Below, one piece after another: positions 1-9,601 of a stretch of 25,338 bases of DNA (the first letter of the stretch is position 1; every line of letters begins with the position of its first letter). Below the pieces are notes generated by a model. It was not told the DNA's origin and ran no database searches. It saw only the letters and a list, made by a program, of their open reading frames with translations. Both the position numbers and the translations under genes were made by a program. The stretch is taken from positions 488,094 to 513,431 of the forward strand of contig WELA01010311.1 in assembly GCA_009602735.1 (NCBI GenBank), written 5' to 3'. Origin of the DNA: Mesotaenium endlicherianum. Its lineage: Eukaryota > Streptophyta > Zygnematophyceae > Zygnematales > Mesotaeniaceae.

Positions 1-377
1 GGGAGAGAGGGAGGGGGGGGAGAGGGAAATATATATAGGAGGAGCAGGAGGAAGGGGAGAGACGGAGGGAAGGGAGGCCAGGGATGCGCACCTGCCTGCG
101 GCGCGAGAGGCCCTCAAACGCAAAGGGCCGCATCACCACCGCCACCGTGCCCACGCCCGCCGCCCGCCCTGCACCGAGCACCAATGGCGCCAGCCTCTCG
201 TCCAACGCCCCGCCTGCTCCTGACACCTGGCAAGCCCCCCGGCCGCAGCAGGAGGGGCCCCTCCTCCCGCTCTTCCTGGTCAGCGTTGCACTCGCGCTCT
301 GCGTGCGGTTCGGCGACAGGATCCACAGGGGCTGTGCCAGCTGGAGGCAGCGGGCGAGGACAGCTGGGCATGCGCCC

Positions 378-484
378 TGGAGGGGAGGGAAGGAAGGGAG
401 CGAGGGGGGAAGAGGAGCGAGGCGGGAGAGGGAGGGAGGGAGGAGGGAGGAAGCAAGGAGAGAAGGGCGAGAGGGGCAGAGGGG
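378..484 (+). repeat. Polypurine tract (GGA/GGGA-rich)
   Basis: Roughly 100 bases of almost uninterrupted G and A on the plus strand, built from GGGA, GGA and GAGG units. The very start of the window (1-80) has the same composition. Such tracts have mirror symmetry that can support triplex or R-loop structure. No coding function is supported. Confidence 0.75.
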
Positions 485-500
485 CTTGCTGCCCTCTCAC

Positions 501-616
501 CACAAAGAGGAGGTCGCGGCCGCGCACCGCCGCCTCCACGGCTCTCCTCAGCGCCACCTCCTCCTCCTGCTCCTTCTTCCGCCGCGCAGGCTCCCCCGCC
601 AGCCCCCCGCCAGCGC
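501..616 (-). CDS. Possible internal exon, unrecognised minus-strand gene
   Basis: On the minus strand a 116-base block is bounded by a possible acceptor (AG at 618-617) and a good donor (GTGAGA starting at 500). It reads as a charged segment containing the motif RRKKEQEEEVALRR and ending in RGRDLLFV, which is less repetitive than its surroundings and could form a short helix. The upstream intron would consist of CA/GT repeat without a clear pyrimidine tract, which weakens the case. It could belong to the same gene as the exon at 1600-1809. No family is recognised, and it may be an accident of low-complexity DNA. Confidence 0.2.
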
Positions 617-646
617 CTGCGTGCGTGCATGCATGCAAGCACGCAT

Positions 647-720
647 TCACACACACACGTACACGCACACACGCGCACACGCAAAGAGCATCACCGTCAT
701 CGTCATCGTCATTGTCGCCA
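647..720 (+). repeat. CA/CG dinucleotide and CGTCAT-type microsatellites
   Basis: An alternating CA/CG run (about 647-684) is followed by a short array of CATCGT-like triplets (about 690-720). These give His/Thr-rich or Asp-rich translations depending on strand, so open frames crossing this segment are not evidence of a gene. Confidence 0.75.
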
Positions 721-1075
721 TCCTCCCTCTCCACGATGTCCTCATGCACAAACCCGCCTCTGGTATAAGGAAGAGCCTTCTGGCAACTTCAAGCAGCCAG
801 CGGTGCCAAGAGTTGCACAAGCGCGTCCATCTGTCGCCGCCGCCACCACCACCACCAACAGGGCCAACCACGCGGCCCCTTTCACCCCCTGTGCCCCCCC
901 CCGCGCTCTCTTTCCCTCCTCCTATGCCCCCACCTTCCGCTCTCCTCTCCTTTGACGACAGACCATGTTCGGTCCCTGCCCTCGCACTCCTTTCAGTAAG
1001 CGACCCCCACAAACAAGCCTAGCACCCTAGCCTTTCCTGTAGCCTAGCCTAGCCAGCAGGAGCAGGGCCAGCTGA

Positions 1076-1100
1076 GGGGGGGGGGAGAGGGGGGGGGGAG
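1076..1100 (+). repeat. Two long G-runs (G-quadruplex candidate)
   Basis: Two runs of ten G residues (1076-1085 and 1089-1098) are separated by AGA. They follow several CTAGC/CCTAGC repeats at about 1017-1055 and precede a CT-rich and TAC-repeat stretch (about 1120-1166). The runs could fold as a quadruplex. They could also be poorly resolved homopolymers. Confidence 0.6.
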
Positions 1101-1599
1101 CAGAGTTCGCGAGAGAGCTACCTTCCTTTTCCTCCTCCTCCTCCTACTACTACTACTAATACTACTCTGCCTTCTCTTCCTCTGGCCCATGATGGAGCGC
1201 CCGCTCGCTTAACAATTGCCCCGCCGGATCAGTCTGGCGGCCATGGCCGCGAGAGAGACAAATCTCCCGACGGGCCTCCAGGCTTCAGACTGTAACGAAC
1301 ATCATACGGGTCACGATCGTTCTCCCAGCAATCCTCCCACACCTCCCCCTCCCGGCCTCCCGGCATGCCCTCTGCCCCCCCTCCTCCTCCTGCTCATCCT
1401 GCTCCCGCTCCTCCTTCAAGTGCCCTCCACTCCTGCCCCCTCCCCCTGGGCCTTCGACATTACTTGGTGTATAATGCAGGTGGCCGTGACGGGTGACAGG
1501 TGGTGGAGGAACGGGGTCGAGCATTGGAGCCTTCAGAGGCGTACCATTCTGCGCCGAAGAAGGGCGGCGCTCCGGCCCGTCTGCGGAGGGAGCGCCCAC

Positions 1600-1809
1600 C
1601 TGCAAGAGCTGGAGGCCGGCCGAGTTGTCGGTGATGACCCTGCGCCATGCATGCACGCAATGCCCACCATACATGTGCCCCAGCCCCATCAGCTTGCTCA
1701 GGAAAGCCCTCCCAGAGAGGGACGTCTCCTCCCGTGTTTGCAAATTTTGCACCAGAAAGCGCCCCTCGTGACACAGTTCTTGGCTATGGGGTCCATGTGC
1801 AGTTCTTGA
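1600..1809 (-). CDS. Probable internal exon, unrecognised protein
   Basis: The minus strand holds a block of exactly 70 codons, open and in phase at both ends. It is preceded by an acceptor (CTTCAG, ending at 1810) and followed by a consensus donor (CAG then GTGGGC, at 1600/1599). The translation has normal complexity and globular-looking segments, including RFLVQNLQTREE, GRAFLSKLMGLGHMYG and CVHAWRRVITDNS. The other frames look like shadows. I do not recognise the family. The remaining exons would lie below 1600, in low-complexity DNA, and above 1809. The gene would be transcribed away from the IscA gene. The call rests on splice signals and composition only. Confidence 0.42.
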
Positions 1810-3264
1810 CTGAAGTGTTTTCTTACAACGGGTAAAGTCTAACGATTCGAAATGGGCGTGAAGGCCTCATGCGACATGCCACTGATATGCTCGCTGAAAG
1901 AGGGGCTCGGCGGATTGGTGTGCTGACCAGCAGTTGCCAGCAGCGCAGTCGAGTGCTGTTGCCGTGCACTTCATCATTGCATGGCCCCTGGTTCCCATGC
2001 CGATGACAGAAACCCTAGGAGGCCCATCTCCGGTGACAGTGGCCTGGGATGGTCCCGAGTCACCAATTTCCGCCTTCCAGGAACAGTGAGGCGAGCCCGC
2101 CCTAACATGCCTGAGTGAATTGAGCGAAAGGTGAAGCTGGACATTATGAATGAGTGAAGAAATATTTTCGTCGGGAGAAACAAGACTTATTCCACGAGGC
2201 TGTTTGAGAAAATGATGCAATAGCCGGTGCCGTTGCTCATTGCCACAATTGCACGTTGAGGGCGGCTTTTGTCTGGCAGGAGTCTGAAATCCGACTCTGC
2301 CAGCCCTGACGACTGGAGGAGTGCCGTTGTATGCAGACTGTCTCCGGAACCCGGACAGGGAGTGCAGCTGCTGTATGGAAGACATAGAACTCACTTCCAT
2401 AGAATACACTTCCACCCCTTCCTCACACCATCATTTGAAAATTAAAGATGAATCTATCCAGAACGAATCATGCCGACGCACTCATCCATGGAGATTCGTG
2501 CATGGACTAAAATTGAAGTATTGGAGTCAACTGAAGCCACCCAGAGCCATCGCGATGCTGGAGTCTGCAGTAGTCAACTGGAGTGTACCAGAGTAAACGA
2601 GACTGGGAGTTGCCGGGAGCATGGGGGGGTTACTGGCGTTAATATTCCCGATTTTGAATTTAGGTCCCTAACATTCTTTAATTCTTCACTAATTTCTAGG
2701 TTTTGATTTCAGGTCAATATTGACAAATATCTACTTGATTTAAGAGAGCCAATTCCTCGAATAAGTTTATAGATCTTAATTTCAGGTCGCTATTTTTGAC
2801 CTTTGAATTCTGGGCGCTACTCACCCAGATTTTTGAGGGGGAGTTACCACCCCATGGCTGGGAGTTACGATGAGCACGATGGAGCACGATGGAGCATTAG
2901 TGCTGAAGTCGGTGGTTAGCCCAGGTTAGCCCTCTCCTCGGAACATGCACTGACAATCATGAAGCGTGCAGGAAAAACGATATTTTCTAAAAAACGACAC
3001 CGAGCGGTACCGTCGTTCCATCCACCCGACCTGGCCCCAGGCGGTCGCCTAGCTTTGCCCACACCATGGGATCATGCTGCAATTCAATGTACACGGCTTG
3101 ACGTAGCTAAATTTGCCATTGGACCTGATAGCGTCTTTCTTCCTAAGTTCATCTTTCTGTCCTCAGGCGTTCATTCGGGCATCATTTTGGTGTACCTCGA
3201 CGCGATCATTGTATTTCTCGGTCATATATTTTACGTTCTTTTTTAATCGCCTAGAACGAGCGCC
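1810..3264. other. Region between the minus-strand exon and the IscA gene
   Basis: No confirmed gene. A minus-strand frame is open from 1867 to about 2415 (first ATG near 2400) and gives about 177 residues of ordinary complexity. It could be an upstream exon of the minus-strand gene, but no domain or splice structure confirms it. About 2640-2820 carries degenerate repeats of a TTTCAGGTC-like unit. About 2866-2896 carries short GATGGAGCAC repeats. The last few hundred bases before 3265 should contain the promoter and 5' UTR of the IscA gene. I see no convincing TATA box there. Confidence 0.5.
2640..2820 (+). repeat. Degenerate short repeats around a TTTCAGGTC-like unit
   Basis: Four related pieces recur at 40-60-base spacing: a TTTTGAATTTAGGTC form, a TTTTGATTTCAGGTC form, a TTAATTTCAGGTC form and a weaker TTTGAATTCTGGGC form. 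They may be an old tandem array or remnants of a repeat element. No coding is seen. Confidence 0.4.
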
Positions 3265-4401
3265 ATGGCGGCTTTAACAGCATCAGCCGGGATAACCTTG
3301 TCATCTTTGTCAACATCCGCTCTTGGTACTTCACAATCTGTCCGCAAGTGCTCTGTAGATGTGCGGAGACCTCTTGCTTTAAATTTGACAGCGAGAAGTC
3401 AACACCAGTCATCAAGGAGAAGAAGTTTTGTGGTGCGTAGCAGCGATACAGGTTAGTATGATTGCCGATAACAGGTAAACACGTCGCACAGTATATATCT
3501 ATATAGCCGTACCAAACATGACCGGTTCCATTAATAGTCTTTTTCTCTCGCTTTGATGGTTTCTTATCGCAACTAATTGACCTTGTCAATGAAAAGTGCA
3601 GCACCTGGGTGGGTTATTGGAGGATACATCCAGTCAGTTTGGGTATTTTTATTACAATTCGAATATTTCCCTGCTTGCATCTGGGTCTGTGTTTTTGTTC
3701 TTGAAAAGCTAGGCGCTACTGAGCCACAGAACAGCACGTTCCATCTCCTTCAACATGTAAAATATGTGTTCTGGAGCTGACACCTTATACCCGTCATGTC
3801 ATTGTGCAGCATCAGCTATAAGTACGTTGACCTCTCCTGCTCCAGCAGTTACACTGTCAGAACGTGCACTTGCACACCTTGTGAAGATGAGGAGTGAGTT
3901 GAACAAGGACCTCCTATTACGCATTGGAGTCAGGCAGGGTGGCTGTTCTGGTTATTCGTATATCATGGACTTCGAAGAGAGGTCCAATATCCGTGAAGGA
4001 GATACCATTATCGACCACGAGGGGTTTGCCATGGGTAATTTTGAAACCCTACGCCGTTTGATACATCATCTTCTTTGACGTTACCTCTTATTTATGACAC
4101 TGTTGATGCTGGCTGTAGCAAATTGTATGATACGTATAAGTAGTTGACTGTGGTAGTGGGAAGTTAGTAGTTGTTGTGAGACTCTTGCTGTGTCCGGTTG
4201 TCAAGCTGGAACTGCTCAAGTGCCTAACTAACATCCCTGATGTGTGCTTCTTTGTGTACTGCAGTGTGTGATCCCAAGAGTCTTCTGTTCCTGTTCGGAA
4301 TGCAGTTGGACTACAGCGATGCTCTCATTGGAGGTGGTTTCAATTTCAGTAATCCAAATGCAAGCTCAACCTGTGGGTGTGGGAAGTCCTTTTCAGCCTG
4401 A
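3265..4401 (+). CDS. Chloroplast IscA/SufA-like iron-sulfur carrier, three exons
   Basis: Three exons join in frame to 182 residues: 3265-3451, 3810-4034 and 4265-4401 (TGA). Both introns are GT-AG: 358 bases (donor GTTAGT) and 230 bases (donor GTAATT). The start is the first ATG after an in-frame TAA at 3244-3246. Residues 1 to about 62 are Ser/Arg/Thr-rich with few acids, like a plastid transit peptide. From about residue 76 the A-type carrier fold follows (HesB/IscA family). The three cluster-binding cysteines are present: C108 in GGCSGY, and C174 and C176 in TCGCGKSF. The segment [18 protein letters not shown] is typical of plant plastid IscA. Known members hold or transfer Fe-S clusters in the SUF pathway of the stroma, which is the likely role here. 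All key residues are intact. The residue after CSG is Tyr, where many homologues have Met. Confidence 0.93.
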
Positions 4402-4780
4402 TTGAGAAGAAAGAGGCTCCAGGAATCATAGCACCAAGGCTTTTGTTGCGCAGTTAAAGAGATAAGGGTAGCATCGTGATCTACTCAGTGTTGAAGACAA
4501 GCGTGTAAGAGTCGCATGGCAGTGTGTACATATGATATAGTTGATAGTAGCTATGCATCTGTTGCAGCATGTGTTTTTGTCGGATTCTCTCCAGAGTTCC
4601 AAGTAATGGCAGGAAAATGACTATTCTGTAGTTGAAAGAGCAGAGGGGTCCAACCAATTGCGCAACAATAATTCCTGAGATGCACTTGGAAGATTAAATT
4701 TTCCAAGTACAATAGTTCCCTCCTATGCATCAGGAGTAAGTTACTAACAGTTCTTTGAGTTGTGCCTTTTGGATAACTAG
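4402..4780. other. 3' flank of the IscA gene
   Basis: This should contain the 3' UTR and end of transcription. I see no canonical AATAAA close to the stop codon and no further exon. One minus-strand frame (about 4551-4796) has no recognisable domain and is ignored. Confidence 0.5.
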
Positions 4781-5358
4781 AGTGTTCAGACTGCACATTT
4801 TGGTATGCTTGCTAAATTGGATCCTAGTACAACTCATCATACGCCCTTTCTTTTGGTGCATCTATTCAAGGCTAAATATTGAATTGTGAATGGCTAGAGT
4901 GTTCAGACTGCACATTTTGGTATGCTTGCTAAATTGGATCCTAGTACAACTCATCATACGCCCTTTCTTTTGGTGCATCTATTCAAGGCTAAATATTGAA
5001 TTGTGAATGGCTAGAGTGTTCAGACTGCACATTTTGGTATGCTTGCTAAATTGGATCCTAGTACAACTCATCATACGCCCTTTCTTTTGGTGCATCTATT
5101 CAAGGCTAAATATTGAATTGTGAATGGCTAGAGTGTTCAGACTGCACATTTTGGTATGCTTGCTAAATTGGATCCTAGTACAACTCATCATACGCCCTTT
5201 CTTTTGGTGCATCTATTCAAGGCTAAATATTGAATTGTGAATGGCTAGAGTGTTCAGACTACACATAACTTGCTGAGTTGGATTCTAGTTCATCTTCGTC
5301 AAGATGCGACCACCCATTTAGTCCATCTAATTAAAGCTAAAATCTGAAATTTGAACTA
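4781..5358. repeat. 117-bp tandem repeat: four identical units plus one diverged
   Basis: The same 117-base unit starts at 4781, 4898, 5015 and 5132 with no difference seen between copies. A fifth unit begins at 5249 and quickly diverges. It keeps the order of blocks (TTGCTgAgTTGGATtCTAGT, then CCATCTA, AAGCTAAA and TTTGAA) but with substitutions and small gaps. Each unit holds a GGATCC site. All six frames contain stops within the unit, so it is not a protein repeat. The perfect copies point to recent amplification by unequal exchange or slippage beside an older copy. Copy number in the real genome may differ from the assembly. Confidence 0.9.
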
Positions 5359-5900
5359 CATAATGAAGCCTAATGTCTGAAGGAACATGGTAAGTCTAGC
5401 CAACAAAAATATGGTCCAGCGGCATATCTGGGAGGAGCAGGCCTTTAGTAGGCTCCTAGCACAAACTATCTAATTTATGACATGGCTCGGGGTTGTGTTT
5501 GGGTTGGACAATATGTCACAAACCACACGTAGGGGTGTCGAGAAGCAAATTACAATAATTTTGCACAGTGGAATGGCGTTGGCCCATGTGCTGCTGCAAG
5601 CCTGCAAATAACCCGCAAATGTGAGCATTAACTGCCCCACAAGATGTGCATGAGTAGTAGTAGCATATGGACGTTATTCTTTAACAGGATCGATAGAGTC
5701 ATGAAGGTTGCCATGTATAAGACCACTTTTTGGGACATCGTGTCATGGCCTTGCCATTCGGTGACAATTATCTTGTGAAGTGACCCTGTAGGGGGACATC
5801 ATTGTTTTGTGAGATTATCACTTATTTGGTGAGCAAGAAGTACATTCAAGATAAGCACAATGTGTATCTTTGTGACAAGCAATACTCATGAATTAGAAGA
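5359..5900. other. Unannotated spacer between tandem repeat and LTR A1
   Basis: No gene, repeat or RNA recognised. Reading frames are short on both strands. It is the left flank of the retrotransposon block. If the LTR at 5901 is a true 5' LTR, the last bases here (GAAGA, 5896-5900) are where a target duplication would lie. Confidence 0.4.
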
Positions 5901-6839
5901 TGCCATGACTCATTAGGTCGGGACCGTCGCACCAAACCAAGCTACACGTGTGTGAACCATCAACCTAGGAAGGCCGACTTTGACTTGACTTTACGCATCC
6001 ACATGTTGACCTTGCTAGCATTCCGAATTGCTAAAGTGTAGAGCGCCGAGCCACCCTCCGAATGGCACCGGTTCGGCATCATTTGGTCAAGTGTTGAGCG
6101 AGATATTCGCGGTCTAGTCCGCGCCACCTACCGGCCCCTAGCGGAGTTTCACCAAAGGCCACTTTGTCATTCAATGTGCCCAAAGGTCACATTGTTGGCT
6201 TTTAGCGACTTCAAGGACCCCTAGCCATTAGCGTACAAATCCGCGACCTTGATAGACTACACTTTGCATGCATTAGCATGGTATATGAGCACCATTGAAG
6301 CCATAACTTGGTGACTGCATCACTCATCCCCAGAGGAAGCTTCCTCGAGTTCCATACTTACTTTTGAGGCTTTATCTAGGTAGCATTGGTCGAGGTAAGC
6401 TCCGTTTATATGACGCATGTAGCATATTCCTTGCACTATATTTGATTGGTTTTTGTTATGCTTAGCCAATAGGAGAGCTAGTACCTGCCTGGTCTCCATT
6501 TTCGAGGACCTAGGAGAGCCTCCTAGTGTGGCTGTGTGCATTGAATCCGCCGCCTTCAACGCCAATTTTGCAGAGAGTATATAGCAGTAGATGCCCTTAG
6601 AAGGCCATCATTTCACAAGTCCATTATGCGAGTTGTAAGTAACAGAGTTATCAGCAAAGCTTTCACTTTTATCTCTTCTGTTTTCAGAACCACTTAGTCT
6701 CTCTCTTGTGAAGAGCAAGCCCTCTTGGCTTCCAGTCACTTGAAGAACTTCACAAGTGGTGAGCAAAGTCAAAGCTTAAACCTCTGCCATAGGACTACTC
6801 TTGAAGATCATGATGTGCTTCCAGTGATCTTTTGGGTCA
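5901..6839 (+). repeat. LTR of family A, left copy (A1)
   Basis: Starts TGCCATGA and ends GGGTCA (TG...CA form). The copy at 15893-16830 aligns along its full length with nearly equal size (939 and 938 bases), which sets both ends. The best conserved blocks are near 5947 (GTGTGAACCATCAACCTAGG), near 6310 (TAACTTGGTGACTGCATCAC) and near 6790 (GGACTACTCTTGAAGATCAT). A TATA box lies at 6578-6584. The divergence from A2 indicates great age or origin from different copies. Confidence 0.8.
6578..6584 (+). promoter_or_regulatory. TATA box in LTR A1
   Basis: TATATAG lies about 260 bases before the LTR end, and the matching place in LTR A2 also has a TATA-like motif. This suggests the U3/R boundary is about 30 bases downstream. 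Confidence 0.5.
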
Positions 6840-6958
6840 GAATTCAGTAGTTGTTTTCCTACCAAATTACAGTCTTGAGGTGCTCACTCTGGAGAGAACA
6901 CACTCCTTGCAACTGAAAAGATCTCTCTTTGCCTACGAGCAATCAAAATCTTCAACGT

Positions 6959-8322
6959 ATGCCTACTCGTAGTGAGCCTTTGTATCAGTCTTATTACAAA
7001 GGGGCTAGTGGAGAAGAATCAGACGCAGATGACAGTACCGTCACAGGTTCCTATGAAGGGGAGGGGAGCAGCCAACACTCCCACATCCCGTCGTTGTCCC
7101 TGAGCCACCCCCCCAGTCGACTCACTTCGATTCCTGGTATCCTATGGCAGGTGACTAAGAGGTCAAGACTGACAGGTCCTCTCTCTTTCGCTTCCGCGGT
7201 AGGCCAGGAACCTGTGATCTGGACGACACAATCTCGGAGTTCGAGGTCGACTTTGTGACCGGAAAGCTTAAGACGCCCATGCTTACCAAGCGTGACGTGC
7301 TCGGAACGCTTATGCGCTATCTCCTCTACGAGGCACGTGACACCTTCCGTGAGAAGTTTGACAAGATCTACGCCCGCACAAAGTATGTGGGGAATCCCGC
7401 TGCGGTCACCCCCATCGCAGATTCGGTCAAAGCCTTCTGGGACGTCCTCAAACAGGAGTTCCAATCTGCAACCAAAGAGAAGGTGTACGAGTTGCACCAC
7501 TTCTTCCGACGCAAAAACGAGACGATCCGCATGATGTACCGCTGCTTGGTGCACCTACGCCAAGACGTCGGCATCGTCACCGACCGGGAGGCAGCGGAGA
7601 TCTACTTGCGCGCCGTTGAGCCGTGTCTGAGGGAGAGGCCCATCGTCCCCCTCATCGACTGCAATGGCTCAGAGGACTCGCTAGAGGATGCATACCTCTC
7701 AGTTGAGAAGCAGAGCCTGGCCGCCGCACGGAGCAACATTAGCGACCGTGTGGGCCCTGCTTCTACTGGCATACGCTAGGAGGCCTCGGTGCTGCCAGTT
7801 TCCATGATGCGCCCAGCTCCTGCCCGCCAGCCTCAGCAAGAGCAGCCTCAGCCCTCTCAACTGCCCCAGCAGATTCGGCAGCGCGGAGCTACGCGTGGCC
7901 GCATTTCTATGGCCGCCACGACGAGCGATCCCTGCTGGTCTTGCGGGAAGACGGGCCATTCTCGCCATAAATGCACGCTCGCGCAGAATGGCAAGCCCGG
8001 CAACTGTACCTACTGTGGCAAGGCCGGCCACCTACAAATCGTCTGCCTGCAGAAGAAGCGCGACGTTGAGAACAGACGCGCTCGTGACGGCCCTACGCCC
8101 GCAGCAGAACAGCGAGGCGGGCGCAACCCTGCCACAGGTGGACGCCCCGCGATGACGGCAGCTGCGGCTACAACAGACGTCACGTTGACCCCCAGAGCCG
8201 ACAACTGCAGCTTCGACGATGTCAGCAACGCCCTCGTGGAGGCCAACACGAAGATCGCGAGACTTGTGGGCTCTTCTTCGCCGATAGCTACGACGCAGGC
8301 GGAGCGCTCTTTGCACGCGTGT
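6959..8322 (+). pseudogene. Family A gag (capsid plus two zinc knuckles), broken
   Basis: The first plausible ATG (6959) opens a frame that is Ser/Asp-rich at first. A frameshift between about 7100 and 7200 moves coding to the frame that carries the capsid-like region (about 7205-7779, with YLLYEARDTFREKFDKIY and AFWDVLKQEF). A TAG at 7777-7779 interrupts it. The frame continues through a Gln/Pro-rich linker to two CCHC zinc knuckles, CWSCGKTGHSRHKC and CTYCGKAGHLQIVC. Both keep the C-x2-C-x4-H-x4-C spacing. Gag packages element RNA. The sequence ends abruptly at 8322, where a family B LTR starts, and no protease follows. Confidence 0.85.
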
Positions 8323-8955
8323 TGTAATGAATCAGTATATTGGATAGATATAATAGTTAAATAAGTTCAGCCTGCTGAACTTTAGTTAATATTTAGTCTG
8401 CTGTATTTAAGCCTGTTGGAGACTTAATACTTAGTTAAATGACTCAGCCGAGAGCAGCTGGCTGAAGTCCATTAGGTCAGCCTATTGACTTGGGTCAGCT
8501 TGCTGACACATTCTTTGACAGTGAGCTGGCTGCCGTACTCGGCAGGAGCAAATTGCCTAGCTTGGCATCTAAGTGTGGTGTGCTAGATGAGTGGCCAGAT
8601 GACACCCTTAAGGTGGATGGCGATTCGAGATGATGGGAGATTGCTGTGGATTTGGTTAGCCAAGGTCCTACCAACGTGATTAACTCCCGGGTAGGCGGTG
8701 CCATCGCACTTGCCGTTGAACAGTAATCTCATTCCATGTACATATGCTAGGTATTGGTCTCGATTTCGACATTCGAATACGAGGCCAACTCTCTTGTACT
8801 GCTTACTAAGATATCTGAATTTAAGGCGAGATGCCATTGATACGCACTGTTTTCTAGCCTTGCTTATGTATGAGTTTACTAATTGCATTATCGTTTACTT
8901 GCATTTGACTTGCAAGTATTGTTCACCGCTAGTACGTTTGTCTGTTGTTGTTTAA
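8323..8955 (+). repeat. Truncated LTR of family B (B3)
   Basis: Begins TGTAATGAATCAG like the other family B LTRs and follows LTR B1 (17336-18054) closely. It shares the TTCAGCCTGCTGAA and GTCAGCTTGCTGAC palindromes and the ATTTGACTTGC block near its end. Homology stops near 8955, so about 90 bases present in B1 are missing. The left side abuts family A gag and the right side abuts the family C integrase at codons for YQES. It is therefore neither a clean solo LTR nor attached to any B internal region. Confidence 0.8.
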
Positions 8956-9598
8956 CACTTTCCTGATAAGAATTATTAACTGCGAACTCTGCAACTGAAA
9001 GAAGGGTGTCCAAGTTGTCTTGGTGAGGATTCACATAATGCCTAAGGAATTGTTTCAGAATGCGGTTCAAGCGCTCTGTCTGACCATTGGTCTGAGGATG
9101 GAAGCTAATTGACATCTTAAGGTTCGTGCCGAAATGCGAGCTAACTTCCTGCCAAAAGTGGCTCGTAAATCTACTGTCACGATCACTTATGATTTCTTTC
9201 GGCATGCCATGCAACTTGAACACATGATCCACGAAGAGACGCGCGGTCTCGACGGCATCAAGCGATGGTTTAGTGGCCACAAAATGCACCATCTTAGTGA
9301 AACGATCCACGATCGTTAACACCCCATTGGGTCCTCTACCGGTGGTAGGCAATTCCACGACAAAGTCAAGGCTTTATGCTTTCCCAAGGAGCACATGCAA
9401 GTTCCAATGGTTGCAACTTCCCAGCTGGCAACGTATTGCTCGGCTTATTCCTCTGACATGTTGCGCACTTGACGATGTACTCGGCAACATCAACTTTGAG
9501 GGACGGCCAAATGTACCCTCGGCGCAAAGCGTGTGTGGTTTTGGTAATTCCATGGTGACCAGAGTAAGGAGAGTCATGCACTTCTCGTAGTAGCACAT
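8956..9598 (-). pseudogene. Family C integrase, zinc-binding and core domains, truncated
   Basis: The zinc-binding domain (about 9596-9366) keeps the HHCC ligands in VHDSPYSGHHG and CATCQRNKP. A frameshift near 9360 precedes the core. The core (9358 to about 8957) carries MDFV-like VELP, VDRFTKMVHF, the second acid in ISDRDSRFT and the glutamate in HPQTNGQTERLNR, so the DDE set is present. The reading breaks off after NNSYQES, where family B LTR sequence begins. An extra frameshift near 9600 separates it from RNase H. The C-terminal DNA-binding part is absent. In an intact element this enzyme would join the cDNA to host DNA. Confidence 0.88.
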
Positions 9599-9601
9599 GT
9601 C

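Larger units (their letters stand above)
1..1599. other. GC-rich low-complexity region, no certain gene
   Basis: This stretch is dominated by biased sequence: purine tracts, pyrimidine tracts, CA and TAC microsatellites and long G-runs. Several long open frames exist on both strands, but their products are almost pure Arg/Gly/Pro/Ser or His/Thr, as expected when low-complexity DNA lacks stop codons. The most protein-like piece is on the minus strand near 501-616 and is listed separately. The region may be introns or UTR of a minus-strand gene whose exon lies at 1600-1809. That is inference, because no continuous domain is visible. Confidence 0.6.

Noticed and set aside
84..1022. Long plus-strand open frame of 312 codons with a short hydrophobic stretch
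   Set aside because: Its product is low-complexity (Arg/Gly/Pro/His runs) and overlaps equally long open frames on the other strand. The composition of the DNA explains it.
4551..4796. Minus-strand 81-codon frame next to the tandem repeat
   Set aside because: No domain, no splice signals and short length. The DNA around it looks like 3' flank.
4781..5248. CRISPR-like array or repeated protein domain
   Set aside because: Units are contiguous with no variable spacers, and every frame of the unit has a stop codon. It is a simple tandem repeat in nuclear DNA.
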